Positions 1-11,869 of a stretch of DNA of 64,000 nucleotides are shown piece by piece. Under the pieces are notes generated by a model, which was not told the origin of the DNA, searched no databases, and was given only the letters and a program-made list of their open reading frames with translations. The position numbers were made by a program, and so were the translations under genes. The number at the start of each line of letters is the position of its first letter. The stretch's first letter is position 1. The stretch comes from Tuctoria greenei (lineage: Eukaryota; Streptophyta; Magnoliopsida; Poales; Poaceae): assembly GCA_036927565.1 (NCBI GenBank), contig JAYESD010000005.1:100843872-100907871 (forward strand), written 5' to 3'.

Positions 1-1190
1 TAAGTCACTATTGCAACGAAAAAGAGCGTGGTGATAGTTTTTACGAATCGTCGTAATAATTCCCATGGCGATATGTTATTGCGACGCCTTGACATCTGTG
101 GCGAATAGTATGGTGTTGCAACGATTTTACATTGGTGGCAAATAGGATGCTATTGCAACATTTTCATGTATTGCGACGATTTAACGTATCGCAACGAATT
201 GTACGGTATTGCAACGGGTTCACGATCGTGGCAAATAGTACGGTATTGCAACGATTTCATATTCGTGGCAAATAGGATGTTGTTACAACAATTTAGCATA
301 TTGCGATGATTTAACGTATTGCAACAAATAGCATGGTATTGAAACGATTTCACATTCATGGTAATTGTATGTGGTTGCAACGATTTCACAGGCATGGCAA
401 AAGTATGGTATTGTAACGATTTCACATTCGTGGCAAATAGTATGTTATTGCAACAGTTTAGCGTATTTCGATGATTTACCGTATTGCAACGAATAGAATT
501 GTATTGCAACGATTTCACGTTCGTGGTAATAGTATATGATTGCAACGATTTTCACATTCATGGCAAATACTACAGTATTGCAACGATTTTCACAGCAGTT
601 GCAAATAGTAACATATTGCAACGAGTTATGGTGTAGCGACGATTTACCATATTGCAACGAATATCAGGGTATTGCAACGATTTCACATTCATGGCAAATA
701 GTATGGTACTGCAACGATGTCACAACCGTGGCAAATAGTATGATATTGTGACAGTTTAACGTCCGTGGCAAATAGTAGGTTATTGCAACGAGTCAACAAA
801 CGTGGCGAATAGTACCGTATTGCAACGATTTCAGATCCGTGGGAACTAGTCTGGTACTGCAGCGATTTTGTATCCGTGGCGAATAGTTGGGTATTGCAAT
901 GAGTCCACAAACGTGGCGAATAGTACTGTATTGCAACAATTTCAGATCCATGGGAACTAGTATGGTACTGCAACGATTTCGTATCCATGGCGAATAGTTT
1001 GGTATTGTAATGATTTCTTATCTGTGGCAATAGTGTTTTAATGCAACATTTTTGAGTCATTGCCAAATGTTTATACTGCAACGTTTTGTCATTCTATTGC
1101 CACGTTTTATCATCCGTATTGGCAATAGCTTCCTATTGCAACAATTTATCATTCATGACAAGAAATTCGTAATGCCACGTTTTACAATTA
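1..1190. repeat. CACTA/En-Spm-like subterminal repeat array
   Basis: More than thirty degenerate copies of a word like TTGCAACGAT alternate with words like CGTGGCAAATAG, at a spacing of roughly 35-40 bp. The array starts at the window edge and fades near position 1190. Dense short repeats next to an element end are typical of CACTA subterminal regions, where the element's own DNA-binding protein docks. The neighbouring minus-strand gene, which points toward this array, is of the Ptta/En/Spm type and supports the reading. The CACTA terminus itself is not visible and probably lies left of the window. Small ORFs across this stretch are repeat artefacts. Confidence 0.7.
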
Positions 1191-1542
1191 GCGGCAGTAG
1201 AACACGAATGCATCAGGTTTGAAAATTAGTGGCAACAGAATCATGAGTTTAACAATAAACATCCATCAATTGATATTACAACAAGCATAACAACACTCAT
1301 GGATTACTAAAGTGACGTGTTTGCATGCTAAGAGTTTTTCTAAGCTGACCGGGACTAATTCTTGGAGTAGGTGGCTTTTGGCGGTTCCTTTGGTGGACCT
1401 TCTGTGGAGTGGTCTTCATCATCATTTTTTGCATTTCAACCATTAAGGTGCGCATGTACTGCATTTCCTTAGTTGTCTATTCACGATCAGTTGCTATCTT
1501 ACCTTGTAAGTTATGGACTTGAACGTTTAACTCTTCATTCTT

Positions 1543-3042
1543 CTAGTTTATGAAGTCCATCTGGGTGTTTAAGCTATCATTTCTTTCTTCCAACTCCAAC
1601 ACTATTTGATTAAGGCCTGCATTTCTATCTTCTATGTTTTGAACTTGGTCGTTGAGGTGTTCAGACATCTGGGTACGCATACATTCACGTTCACGACCAG
1701 TTGGGTTAGCCATATAACCACGCCCACGAACCTGTGATCCCAGGCAATTGATAGAGGATCTATAACAACGCTGGAAGATGTGGTTTCTCTCCTCATTTGG
1801 AATTGGGCCTCCCTGCTCAGCTTCCATGTCGTCCACTTGGGCACGTGCCTGGATCTATATACAAAAAGAAAAGTCATAGGTAATTTGAAAATATTTATTT
1901 AATTGGAGATTGTTTGAAGTGTTACTCACATGTACAACTTCTGCCAGCTTGTTGGCCCAGTTACCATTCTCCAACAAATGGCTTGCCACCCACAGTTGTA
2001 TGTCATCGGGTTCTTCTCCAGTCTCTGGGTCTTGCTACGTAAAATACAAGTAAACTTCAACATGTCGGTATACATATTGTTTGCAGTGCAAAGTAAAAGC
2101 GTGATTTTTTTTTCATACCTTCTCGTAACTAAGTTGGGTGTAGGATTTGGAGCCAAGCAAGTGACTCGCCTTTTGTCTTCTTTGATTTTTAGAATTGGTC
2201 CTGCTTATTGACTGCAATAATTTTAAGAATTAATTCCATGAATGAAAGTATATGAAATATTTTTTGTATGATGCGAAGCTATTAAAAAGTTAGCTGACCT
2301 TGAATCGCTCAGACCCAAAATATTCTATTAGGTGCAACCACTCAGGCACCATTACGTCAGCAGGCTTGTTTCGTATATGTTCTTGATCGGTAGAATAACT
2401 CTTATAGGTGGCATGCAAAGTCGAGTGCCACCGCTTGTAGCGCTCACCAGCAATTTTCAAAATTTTTCTTGTGCTCTCCGGTGTGTCCTCCATGTCTCAG
2501 GAATCCTGTACATTTTATAACAAGTTGTTGTAAACGTACAGGATGGAGATTGCAAGAAAAAAATACTTGTGTGGGGGTGTGACAACACTAACCACAATGT
2601 CTCGTACTATATCTCTCTTGTTACTATGGCCAACCTCTGCCAACTTCCTTGCAATACTGAGGGATGCATGTCTTTTTGTAAACATAACCACATCATCGAC
2701 AATGTGCCGCTGATTAATACCAACCGCAACACCCAACCTAGCGCAGAACTTAATTGGTAGCTTCACAAGCTCCGTTCTACTAACTTGGGATGCATAGCGT
2801 ATCCTGGCAACCTTAAGTCCTTTAGCCAAACTTCTTCTTAGCTTCCTTCTTTTTGTTCATTGATTCAAACGGAAAACGATTAAAGCAAATTACCGCCTGA
2901 GCAAGTTTAGTATCATGTACAAATAGTGTGAAAAGAAGAAAATTCTGATGTTGATACCATCTTCAGGACGAGTGCGGCAAATACGAGCACGGGACGACCT
3001 CATCATCCCAGCACCATTTTGTTCTGTAGTACTCCCTCCTGG
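1543..3042 (-). pseudogene. Ptta/En/Spm-type plant transposon protein, multi-exon, damaged
   Basis: Several minus-strand blocks read like the accessory ORF of grass CACTA elements (Transposase_24 type). Block 3042-2956 gives a serine/arginine-rich stretch (GGSTTEQNG, RSSRARICR). Block 2862-2515 gives the central part. Block 2493-2290 contains RYKRWHSTLHATYKSY and LIEYFGSERFKVS. Block about 2160-2126 contains SKSYTQLSYEK and ends at a GT donor. Block 2035-1933 contains DIQLWVASHLLENGNWANKL, also followed by GTGAGT. Block 1860-1543 contains SQVRGRGYMANPTGR and a heptad-rich C-terminus. Frame breaks near 2825 and 2160 suggest decay. The protein is thought to bind DNA during transposition. No TNP2-type catalytic transposase is visible, so this is only part of an element. 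Confidence 0.7.
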
Positions 3043-3448
3043 TTGATATTAATTATCGTATCAGACCAACAAATGAATTAAAAATGAACTACTAGTTAGG
3101 ACTGTCCAAACGACAACTATTTTGATGGGGGGGGGGGGGGGTTAAATTATTGACTTCTTTGTTGCTGTTCATACCCTAAAATGAGCCATCAGGTACACAT
3201 GTCAGTGGCGGTACGAACTAGTAGTACTGCAGAGGATTTTCAGTCCATGAGCGAAGCAGGCAAGACTGTGAGGGGGCATGCATCTGGAAATGCTAGACCA
3301 GACAAAGATAGGGTTCGCCGGTTCAGTCTGACTGACATCAGCCGGAACGCGTCTCGAAGAGAATTATAAGTTGCAGGGCAAGTAATGAATGCCAGCGGTA
3401 GCAGGTGGCGAATGCAAGACAGAGAAGGCAAGCATCTTGCTGCATTGA
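3043..3448. other. Non-coding flank with a half MITE-like end
   Basis: A 16-base G run lies near 3126. A partial copy of the MITE at 3449 may end at 3199-3241, where TGTCAGTGGC is followed by AGTACTGCAGAGGATTTT, the mirror image of the left end of that MITE. No credible gene was found. Confidence 0.35.
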
Positions 3449-3450
3449 AA

Positions 3451-3556
3451 TCCTCCGCAGTACTGCACCTGTATTAGCTACCACTGACATGTGGGCCCAT
3501 GAGACATCGGGTCTACTTGTCAGTGGCAGCTACTGCAGGTGCAGTACTGCATAGTG
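3451..3556. repeat. Short MITE-like hairpin with GCAGTACTGCACCT ends
   Basis: The ends are inverted: GCAGTACTGCACCT at 3457-3470 and AGGTGCAGTACTGC at 3537-3550. Inside them a second inverted pair, CCACTGACA and TGTCAGTGG, surrounds a short loop. The roughly 100-bp unit could therefore fold into one hairpin. A second copy with the same end motif lies at 14223-14329. No coding capacity. A target duplication could not be fixed with certainty. Confidence 0.6.
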
Positions 3557-5799
3557 CCTGCTTTTGACGCTCAACAAAGCGAGGGTTCGGTCTCGCCAAA
3601 ACTGTCGAGGAGGATTGGTGGCAGGGCGAGTAATGGCCAGGGATTTGCGGGCGGCGGGGTAATCATGGCACGCGAAGGATGGGACGTGGCGATGGGCGAG
3701 GGAGACGCGTCAAGGAGGACACTAAAGTGACCAGCAGCAGGGTGTGCGCGCCGGTGCTGGCCGGAGTGGCCGGCGGCGAGAGAGCACGGTGTGGGGCATA
3801 AAAAAATCATGCCATCACACAGACTGATGAATTGTTAACTATAAATACTAAGTACTAAGAAAGTAGAATCGCAAGGCATGCTAAAACAATTAGTAGATTC
3901 CAGGAAAGAATGCAAATGACCATGATACACCCATCATCAATACATCTAAAGGACAGAATGTAGTCTCTCAAAATGATACAAATTCAATGCCGAAGGAGTA
4001 AAAAAACTAACACGCTCTGCCAAAACAAATGGCACGGTAGAGAGGCAGGTAGTAATGTGATGTGATATGGGTAGTTGGAAGCTACTACCGAGGATAAAGT
4101 TGGAGTGGAACATTTTTTAAGCTCCAAAAGTAAAATTACACTGGGGCGGAAGGAGTATTTCTGGTTTGTATATCTATACCTGTTGTTGGTTCATGCATCG
4201 TAATACTAGGGAGTGAAGAACCTCGGGGATCCTAAACATCATGTGATGCAATATTCTCTGCGTACCATGCCAACGATTTAATGTTGTCTAAATTTGTTTA
4301 ATTTTGATAGTAAACACATTTATAATTATACCAGGTGCTTGTTGGCCACCATGAATCCTTGTAGACGACATCACGGTTTGATGTCTTGTTCCTAATGTAA
4401 AGAGCATTGTAAGTAGTCATTCCAAATAACAGTGATAACGTCAAATTACATGACACACGTAGATTTTGGATCGGATGGTGTGCTTTATATAAACTGCAGT
4501 GTTTTTTACTAACGGAGGAATTACAAAAGAAAGAAAGAAAAAAACGTACAATCCGAGAAAGCAACAAGAAAGAAAAAAGTGTAAAAACCGTGGGAACTAA
4601 AAATGTTAGGAATACAAATTTGTAAAGCAGGAATGAGAGTATAACATTTGGAGTGGTTGATCAGATAACCCGTGCGTCATTTACTTCTAAATCCAGAAAT
4701 TACATACTACTACCTCTGGTTTTTAGTATTTGTCGTTCCGGGCCAAGAATTGAACTTGAAATACACTACCGTAATAAGCTGTCGGAGCAACATTTATTTA
4801 CGGACAGATGTAGTATATATATATATATATATATACATATATATATAACTAAATTCGTAAAACAGAAGACCACATTTCTTCTTTGTTAATTTATTTAATC
4901 TTCGTATACCAGGATGGATCGTGTATAACTTAACTAGGCCAAAACTGCATGGATCATGTAGTTTACCTAGCACAAATTTGGAGTTCGGGATGCGAGGTCG
5001 CAGGGAGGTGTCGGTAACGAAGAGGTTCAGTAGATCCCGTCAAACTTGGTCGCCCGACATTGTACCCAGGAGTCAACACCACCAAGAGCTTTGATGCGTC
5101 ACTACGAGATCCATGGGGGAAAAATTGTAAAAACCGTGGGAAATGAAAACACGGGAATTTCTTATGAATGCAAGTATGGAACATAGGATAGAGAGACAAC
5201 ACATTTGGAGTACAGCGAGATCACCGGAAGGGCGCGGCAGCGGTGTGTCGGGAACGGAGGCCAGTGTTTCCATTTATACTCATCGTGACTGAAATAAGGT
5301 TACAATAATAGGCGGGACTGAAATTGGAGGCGCAGGTAGTGAAAATTGAATTGTCAAAATCTCAAATGTGGTGAGCCAAGTAGAACAATAAAATTTTTGT
5401 GGGAGTGGAGAATTTGACGCAAGCCGTGCCCTTGTGCACGCATCCAATCGTGATTAATTACAACTCATGTCGTGTTGATTCCTGCACATGGTGCATGTAG
5501 CTAGAGGGGTAGACTTCTTCTTAGGACAACTTGCTCGCTTCTTAATTCATCTTTATTGCCATGTATAGAGATCAAAATCTAAAAGCAGTCATCTGCTAGC
5601 TAGTGGGACATTCCAAAAAAAATATGAAAGAAAATATGAATTGCCAAACGTATATGTGCTAATGCAAACGATATGAAAATACAGCCAAGTCCACGAAAGG
5701 ACGATGGTAAACAATCAGCATTTTGTAACCTTAATCACAATGAAATGATAACATGTAGTATATACTACTACATACTAAAAATACATTTTCCCATGCGCC
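3557..5799. other. Intergenic DNA without a recognised gene
   Basis: No ORF here has protein-like conservation that I recognise. An AT dinucleotide run lies at about 4809-4848. A short motif series is present twice about 545 bp apart: near 4578-4655 and near 5123-5215, each with GTAAAAACCGTGGGAA followed some 60-80 bp later by ACATTTGGAGT. A degenerate Stowaway-like unit may occupy about 4707-4818. Small ORFs in the interval look random. Confidence 0.5.
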
Positions 5800-6107
5800 A
5801 ACTACAAATGAAAAAATTGAGTGAAAGAACACAAAAGAGGAGAAACACAGCCTCAACCACGATCTCAATGGAGTTTCAACTAAGAGTCATCGATTGTCGC
5901 AACACAACAAATTCTTAGCTAGACATTGAACAATAGTTGTCTAGCCCCTTTTTTCAGAAAGGAGTTGTTTTCGACAATGCATAGGACACATTGTTCATGA
6001 ATAGAAAAGACATTTATCATTAAATTAGAAACAACACATATATTACAAAAAAGAACTAAAAACATGTAGAAAACAAGAAAAAGAAAACCTACAAATACTA
6101 CTGTACT

Positions 6108-6740
6108 CGGAGTCAGAGGAGATATCCTCCACCTCCTTCTCCGCCGCCGCCTCCTCCTCCGCCACTGCTGTCGCCGCCGCCTCCTCCGCCGCTGCCGCCG
6201 CCGCCTCCTCCGCTGCCGCCGCTGCTGCCTCCTCCTACGACAATTGAGTCCAAAGATTCCGGGCGACAGTCCGTAGAAAATGCTGGCGGCCCTCCACCCC
6301 AGCCACCTCCCCGATCATCTCGTAGAGGATGCTGAGACGACTGGTCACAAAACCTAACCAGAAGTAGTAGTGGCTGGTGGTGTCCATGCTGGTGCAGATG
6401 TGAAGTTTCGCAAGACCCAGACAGTCACACAGGCGAGATATATCGGAAAATACATCCCGCGCCAATTTGTCGAGCTTTTTTGTGCGCCCGACGGTGGTGG
6501 AAAGGTGCTCGGTGGCCTCCTTCAGGTGTCGTTCGAGTTCATCGAAGCGGTGTTTGACGAGGTGGACAGTCTCCTGAAACAAAATGGGATGAGGAGGTGC
6601 GGGCGCCTCGGCTGGAGAAGGGGACGGAGGAGGTGCGGGTGCCGCCTCCAGTTCCACTGGCATTGTCTACGACGGAAACGGAGAAGAAGGAGCCTCGGAG
6701 GACGTCGAGGCCTGGAGCTCTTCGGTGTGGGGCTACACAT
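6108..6740 (-). pseudogene. Uncharacterised gene family, copy 1 (broken)
   Basis: This is the outer left-arm member of a family with copies at 10027, 13715, 40739 and 44858. I do not recognise its function. The ancestral start is the ATG at 6740, aligned with the intact copy at 44858. A 1-bp deletion just downstream and a TAG before MPVELEAAPAPPP leave only 6663-6235 open (142 codons). Features in order: a Pro/Ala-rich N-terminus; a helical segment (ELERHLKEATEHL); a conserved core (LCDCLGLAKL, then TSMDTTSHYYFWLGF and LSILYEMIGE); a TAG at 6235; then an Ala/Glu-rich tail still readable to about 6108, encoded by GCG/GAG repeats. The core is the best conserved part among copies. Confidence 0.65.
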
Positions 6741-6873
6741 TTGTGCGACGACAAAGGTGCGGAGAAAGAGCGAGAGGTGGTCAGCGATGGTGCGGCGATG
6801 AAGGAAGAGAAGTTCGGAGGCTACGATCAATGGAGATGGAGTGGTGCGCCGGAGACGCGAGAGGACGGTTGTG

Positions 6874-6882
6874 CCTTTATAG
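6874..6882 (-). promoter_or_regulatory. TATA box of family copy 1
   Basis: The reverse strand reads CTATAAAGG within a block shared by all four arm copies (GACCCGCTATAAAGGCAC), about 135 bp upstream of the start codon. Upstream of it lies another conserved block of the type AAGCACAGTTTTCGAAGC. Intact here and at copy 2, altered at copies 3 and 4. Confidence 0.55.
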
Positions 6883-7289
6883 CGGGTCCTCGTCTAAGAC
6901 CATCTGCACCAGTATACTCTAAAGCATACTCTATACACTATTTTCCTTCAGCTTTTACACTATGTACTCTAAATTTTACTACAAAACAGTGTATCCAGTA
7001 TGCTTTACAGTACGCCACTGCGAGTGGAGATGATCGGACGCTTCGAAAACTGTGCTTTCGAATTAATCCAAACCACGGTTGGCTTCCTCTAAGTTGTCGC
7101 AACGGCTCGATGCGTCCCATCTCCCCTTCACAGGCAGTTTTTTATTTTAACATGCAAAGGGTCCAGAGTATGCAGTGGCCCACCTGGCATACTTTGTAGG
7201 TCCGTCCGGCCGTGTTTCAGTTTTTCAGTTCCAATTTTTAATTTTGACACGCAAAGGGCACACCGGCGCAAGGTATATGCAATGTTCCC

Positions 7290-7369
7290 ATTTTTTCAGT
7301 TTGTCACGCAAAAGACCTCGATCATGTTTCATGACGTTACATGTTTTCTCTTATTTTTTGAAAGATCTT

Positions 7370-7458
<89 letters not shown>

Positions 7459-7746
7459 CAAACCCTCGTTCATGTTTTCTCATTTTGACATGCAAAAGAC
7501 CTCGATCATGCATGTTTGATGACGTTAGGTGCTTTCTAATTTTGTTGAAAAATCGTCATATTTGAGACTCGTTTATCATGTTTGGGGTGTAGCAAGCATG
7601 CATGGACAAGTAACATGTGCACTTGAGAACCTCGCGATGATCATGTTTGATGACAACATTATTACATGTTTTCTTTGTTTTTTATTTAAACATCGTCATA
7701 TATAGTTTGAGGCTCGTTGATCATGTTTGGGGCGTGCCAACTAACA

Positions 7747-7782
<36 letters not shown>

Positions 7783-7870
7783 TGGCTCATTGATCATACG
7801 TTTGGGGCGCAGGGTACCATGCATGGACAACTATAACATGCATGTGAGAGAGACGTCGATGATCATATGT
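7290..7870. repeat. About 128-bp tandem repeats upstream of copy 1, with AT expansions
   Basis: Degenerate units carry GATCATGTTTGGGGCG, CATGCATGGACAACTAACATG and CCTCGATCATGTTTGATGAC. They are the reverse complement of the units at 43683-44115. An AT dinucleotide run of about 86 bp (7371-7456) and a shorter one near 7750-7780 have grown inside the units. The short Tyr/Ile ORFs read here are microsatellite artefacts. Confidence 0.7.
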
Positions 7871-8199
7871 ACTCCCCCCGTCTCCATGAACTTCTCGCTT
7901 TATTGTAGTTCATTTTTTAACTACAAAGCCGCATCAGAGGAGCTTGTATATTGGCTCATGGACAAGGAAAATTCTTTGTACGTAGTACAAAAAGTATAAG
8001 GGTGTCGGCGTTGCCGTTCGTACACGAAGGATGCAGCCAGGTAGTTGCTCTTGCAGGTGTATGATAATTACATGAGTGTTTGGTTGGGTCATGTGGTTAG
8101 TCCACCATGCACCCTAAACCCGGTGTTGAGGCTGTGTATTTGTCATTTGTGCGTACACTCTAGTGACATGTGACAAAGTGCTCAGTCATCAATTGCGTT

Positions 8200-8695
8200 T
8201 TGTTTGACGTCGAAGTTGGATTGGAGATAGATCATCCATTTCTCTATGTCTTGGATCATCGAAATTAACGTTTGGTTGGATGGACTGGACGATCCAATTT
8301 TTTATTGGTAGGTTGGATGAAACTTGATTGGATTATTGAATCATCTAAGTTGATAATTTCATAATATTAATTGTTTATATACTGTTTATCATATTACTAG
8401 CAAATATTAATGTTAATATCATAATTGTAATTATTAATCAATAATAAACAAGGTAATAATCATTAATTACATTGCTAAGAAGAATAATTAGATAAGGTGG
8501 ATGGACTCACATCGAACCAAATATCCTGGACAATTTCATCCAGCATCTGCGAGGAATATTTTATATTCCTCAAACCTGGATCACCCGTCTGACCGCGAAA
8601 CAAATAACACATGACTGGACCATCCAATTAATCCAAGTCAATTCAATCCAAGACAAGCAACCAACCACAGGTCTCTTTGGCCGTGTTGTACGTGC
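8200..8695. mobile_element. Left-arm-specific insertion, MITE-like
   Basis: The right arm passes directly from sequence matching about 8196 to sequence matching about 8695, so roughly 490 bp are extra here. The insert has an AT-rich core and related ends with TTGGATTG/CAATCCAA and GGATGGACTGG/GGACCATCC words in opposite orientation. No ORF. The exact ends are uncertain; a deletion from the right arm is the alternative. Confidence 0.4.
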
Positions 8696-9708
8696 TCGTG
8701 CGCATGATGATGGATCGTGCAGACCGAGCGCTGAGTTATTCGGATCACTGAGCAAAGTTCGGATGTGGAGTTCGTGTGCCCCTGCGTGCTGCAAGATTCA
8801 GTGCATTCGCGTACGTGGCAATCATCAGGGCAGGGTGGTACAGTCGCGGGAACCGTGCAGTGCGCCCTTTGTTGTAAGATTTAGAGCATGAACGTACGTA
8901 GAAACCATCTAGGCATGGTCGCACAAAGACGGCTGTGCGGAAGGGCCGCAGAGAATTCGATTTCCACACAAGGGGTTAAGAGATAAGACCATCTGATTCC
9001 CAGGCCAGTAATGGTGTTTGGGAACACGGTATTTTTGGAGTTTTAGAGCAATTAGCAATACCGTGGTATTTGAGATTACTATGGTATTTTTTACAGAATG
9101 GTGTTTGTCAACCAAACAGTCCTATGTATTTCAAAATCGTCGTATTACAAAACTGTGTTATTGAAATACTTTGGTATTGCCATGTCATTTTAAAAACTGT
9201 GGTTTCCAAAACTTTAGTATTGAAAAATTGTGCTCCCAAACACAGCCTAAAGCTTTACCGTGAACCACTGCGGATAGTCTTAAAGGCAGGCCCGGCTCTG
9301 GGCCTAGGCGGGAGGAAATAAATTTTCTGCGGCCCTGCCGCACAATGTCACGCGTGCGCCCCCGCCCCGCACGCCGTCCAATGGAAATCCTGCTGAGATC
9401 CTTCGCTTCGCACTGGTTTTGTTATCTGGACACCGAAGGATGGAAATCCCGTGTGTCCCGCTCCCACAATTATGCGATTTTGATCGGACGGCGTGCGAGG
9501 CAGGGGCGCACGCGCGATGCTGTGCGGCAGGGTCGCAGAAAAATTGTGGGCTACTACCTAGTGCCAGGCCGGTGGGTGGGGGTGGTAGGGCGGGCACGAT
9601 GACAGCTGGTAAAGAGAAAAGAAATAAAATTAATTAGTATGTAGCTTTTTATTTTCGTAATTTTTTAAATATAATTCTACTTTGTACGTCCTACTAATGA
9701 GTTTAATA

Positions 9709-9809
9709 CTCCCTCCTTATCTTTTTAATTGTCATTCAGACAACAAGTTCTAGTTCATATATAGTTCAATGCTTTGTCTAAAACGTCAAATAAAAGAATA
9801 AGGAGGGAG
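9709..9809. mobile_element. Stowaway-like MITE (left arm)
   Basis: The terminal inverted repeats CTCCCTCCTTAT and ATAAGGAGGGAG are flanked by TA on both sides, as expected for Stowaway (Tc1/mariner-derived) MITEs. The unit is 101 bp. A degenerate copy sits at the matching place in the right arm (41559-41657). Confidence 0.85.
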
Positions 9810-10026
9810 TATTTATTAGATAAAGTATCATATTACTAATGTGTTAATTTTCCATATGCGATGTTTTTCGATAAAAGGAGTTTTTCATTGGTGCATGTAC
9901 TGTAGGACACATTGTTCATGAACATAAAACAAAAGACATTTTTCATTAACATAAAAACAACACTTATATTACAAACAAGAAAAAAACACATAGAAAACAA
10001 AGGAAAAAACTACTACTCATCCTACT

Positions 10027-10586
10027 CTATTTGGAGGAGGACTTGTCCACCTCCGCCGCCGCCTCCGCCTCCGCCGGCGGCGCCTCTGCCTCCGCCGCAA
10101 CCGCCGACGGAGCATCCTCCAACACCAGATCAAACTTCTTCCGACTGACGGCGGCCTCCTCACCGATCGTCTCGTAGAGGAAGTTGAGACGAGCAGCAAC
10201 AAAGCCTAACCCGAAGATGTAGTAGCCGGCGGAATCCATGCTGGTGTGGTGGGGAAGGATACTAAGTCCCAGTCAGCGACAGGAGTGAGATGTATTGAGA
10301 AATACATCACGCACCATTTTGTCCAGCGCTTTTGCTTGCACGTCGACGGCGAACATGCTGCCGAGACCTCCATAAGCTTGCCGTCGAGTTTGTCGATGCT
10401 TTCCTCGATGAGGGGGGCAGTACCATCATATTCGGATGGAAGAGGTGCGGGCACCGTGGGAGGAGACGGGAGTGGAGGAGGTGCGGGCGCCGCCTCCAGT
10501 TCCACCGGCCTTGGCGGCGATAGAACCGGAGAAGGAGGTTCGGAGGATGTTGATGACCTGGAGTGCTTCGGTGCGGGGCTATCCAT
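10027..10586 (-). pseudogene. Uncharacterised gene family, copy 2 (broken)
   Basis: This is the inner left-arm copy, the partner of copy 3 at 40739. The start ATG at 10586 opens MDSPAPKHSRSSTSSEPP and runs through the Pro/Ala-rich region. Near the KLMEVSA segment the frame slips by one base, so the coiled segment and core continue in another frame (AKALDKMVRDVF). In that frame a TGA replaces a Cys codon before LGL. The core MDSAGYYIFGLGF and LNFLYETIGEE and the Ala/Glu-rich tail up to TAG at 10027 are otherwise preserved. Its TATA box (10714-10722) is intact. Function unknown. Confidence 0.65.
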
Positions 10587-10713
10587 TTGTGCGGAGACAA
10601 AGGTGCGAACAAAGAGAGAGAGGTGGTCGATGGTGGTGCGGCGGAGAAGCAAGAGGAGATGTTTGGAGGCTAAAATCGATCGAGAGGTGCAGCGGAGAAG
10701 AATAGGATGGTGT

Positions 10714-10722
10714 GCCTTTATA
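10714..10722 (-). promoter_or_regulatory. TATA box of family copy 2
   Basis: The reverse strand reads CTATAAAGG in the same conserved block as copy 1, about 130 bp upstream of the ATG at 10586. Confidence 0.55.
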
Positions 10723-11519
10723 GCGGGTCGTAGTCTAAGCGCGTGAGTGGAGATGATCGGACGCTTCAAAAATTGTGCTTTTGAATCGACGGTCAGAGTT
10801 ACTCCATACCGCGGTTCGCCTCCTCTCGGTTATCGCAACGGCTCAACACGTCCCATCGGCCAGTTTTTCAATTTGACAAACAAAGGTGCGGAGATTGATG
10901 TGAACGCGCGTGGTAATCGACTAAGAGTCCATATCTTTTTTTTAAGGATCTGACCATTGCTGACCGAGAGTCCATATTGAACTGATCATTGTCGTGTTCA
11001 TGGATGATGGTGGACATGAATGTAATGCATGTGAAAGAGACTCGCGATCAAGCATGTTTGGTCACGTGTTGAGGATTTTTGTGCCCCTTGTTGAGGAACA
11101 TATTAATTGGATGACGTTGAGGATCGGATGTGGCGTACGTGTTTTCACAAGTTTGTTCATTTGTTCCTAAAATTAGAACATGTAGCGGCTAGCGCCTACG
11201 CCTGTCGTTTCTTCAAAAGACGAGTACAGTGATACATAATGACAGCATGCGATCAATTTATTTGATGAACCACGTACGTACGTAGTGAGAGCTGTGTGCT
11301 TATTATACGATGGTAGTCCACATTCTATCCTCGTACCGTCGAGGGAACATCCTTGTGTAAAATTTGTTATCTCTATTGATGACAGGATAATATTCTTCAT
11401 TAGTGTGGTAGTTAAACTGCCATAAAGGTTGAGAGCATACACACATGCATGGTAGAGAATATGATAAATATAGAAATATATATACATGGTAGGAAATATT
11501 ATTTTATTCTTGGAATACA

Positions 11520-11728
11520 TGTTTGGGACGTAGCATGCATATGTACGTCTAACATCCATGTGAAAGACCTCGATCATGTTTGCTGACATTACGTGTTCTC
11601 TTTTTTGTTGAGAAATCGTTATGTTTGAGGCTCGTTGATCATGTTTGGGGCATAGCATGCATGGACAACTAACATGCATGTGAAAGACCTCGATGCATAT
11701 GAAATAACATGCATGTTTTTAAAAGCAA
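11520..11728. repeat. Inner tip of left arm with about 128-bp repeat units
   Basis: About one and a half repeat units of the kind found upstream of every arm copy (GATCATGTTTGGGGCATAG, CATGCATGGACAACTAACATG). The last 35 bases, ending GTTTTTAAAAGC, are matched in inverted form at 17452, fixing the inner boundary of the duplication. Confidence 0.65.
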
Positions 11729-11869
11729 GATACAGTGTTTCCTCAAGAAAAAATAATTTTATGAGAGATTGGGCGCACAAGCACAAAAGCTAGAACTTGA
11801 GCGATGCTCCTACAAATTCCATATGCTGGGATGATCGACGGCACCCGATACACAAACTCGGTGGTAAGA

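Larger units (their letters stand above)
5800..11728 (+). repeat. Left arm of large inverted duplication
   Basis: Read on the reverse strand, this segment matches 17452-17551 plus 39552-45690 in the same order of parts: inner tip, about 128-bp repeats, gene copy, Stowaway, spacer, repeats, second gene copy, outer flank. Matched landmarks include CTCCATTGAGA (near 5862 reversed, and 45612), AATCGAATTCTCTG (8950 reversed, 41863) and GCTTTTAAAAACATGCATG at the tip (11728 reversed, 17452). By eye the arms agree at roughly 80 percent in good stretches, so the duplication is old. Left-only insertions include about 8200-8695 and expanded AT runs. Confidence 0.8.

Noticed and set aside
1..1190. CRISPR-like or satellite array
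   Set aside because: Units are degenerate, spacing is irregular and words occur in mixed forms. The adjacent En/Spm-type ORF explains it as a CACTA subterminal region.
7371..7456. Tyr/Ile repeat ORFs over the AT run
   Set aside because: They are translations of a pure AT dinucleotide tract, present in two frames, with no flanking domain.
10017..10202. Arg-rich and Pro-rich ORFs around 10017-10202
   Set aside because: Out-of-frame readings of the GCG/GAG tail of gene family copy 2.
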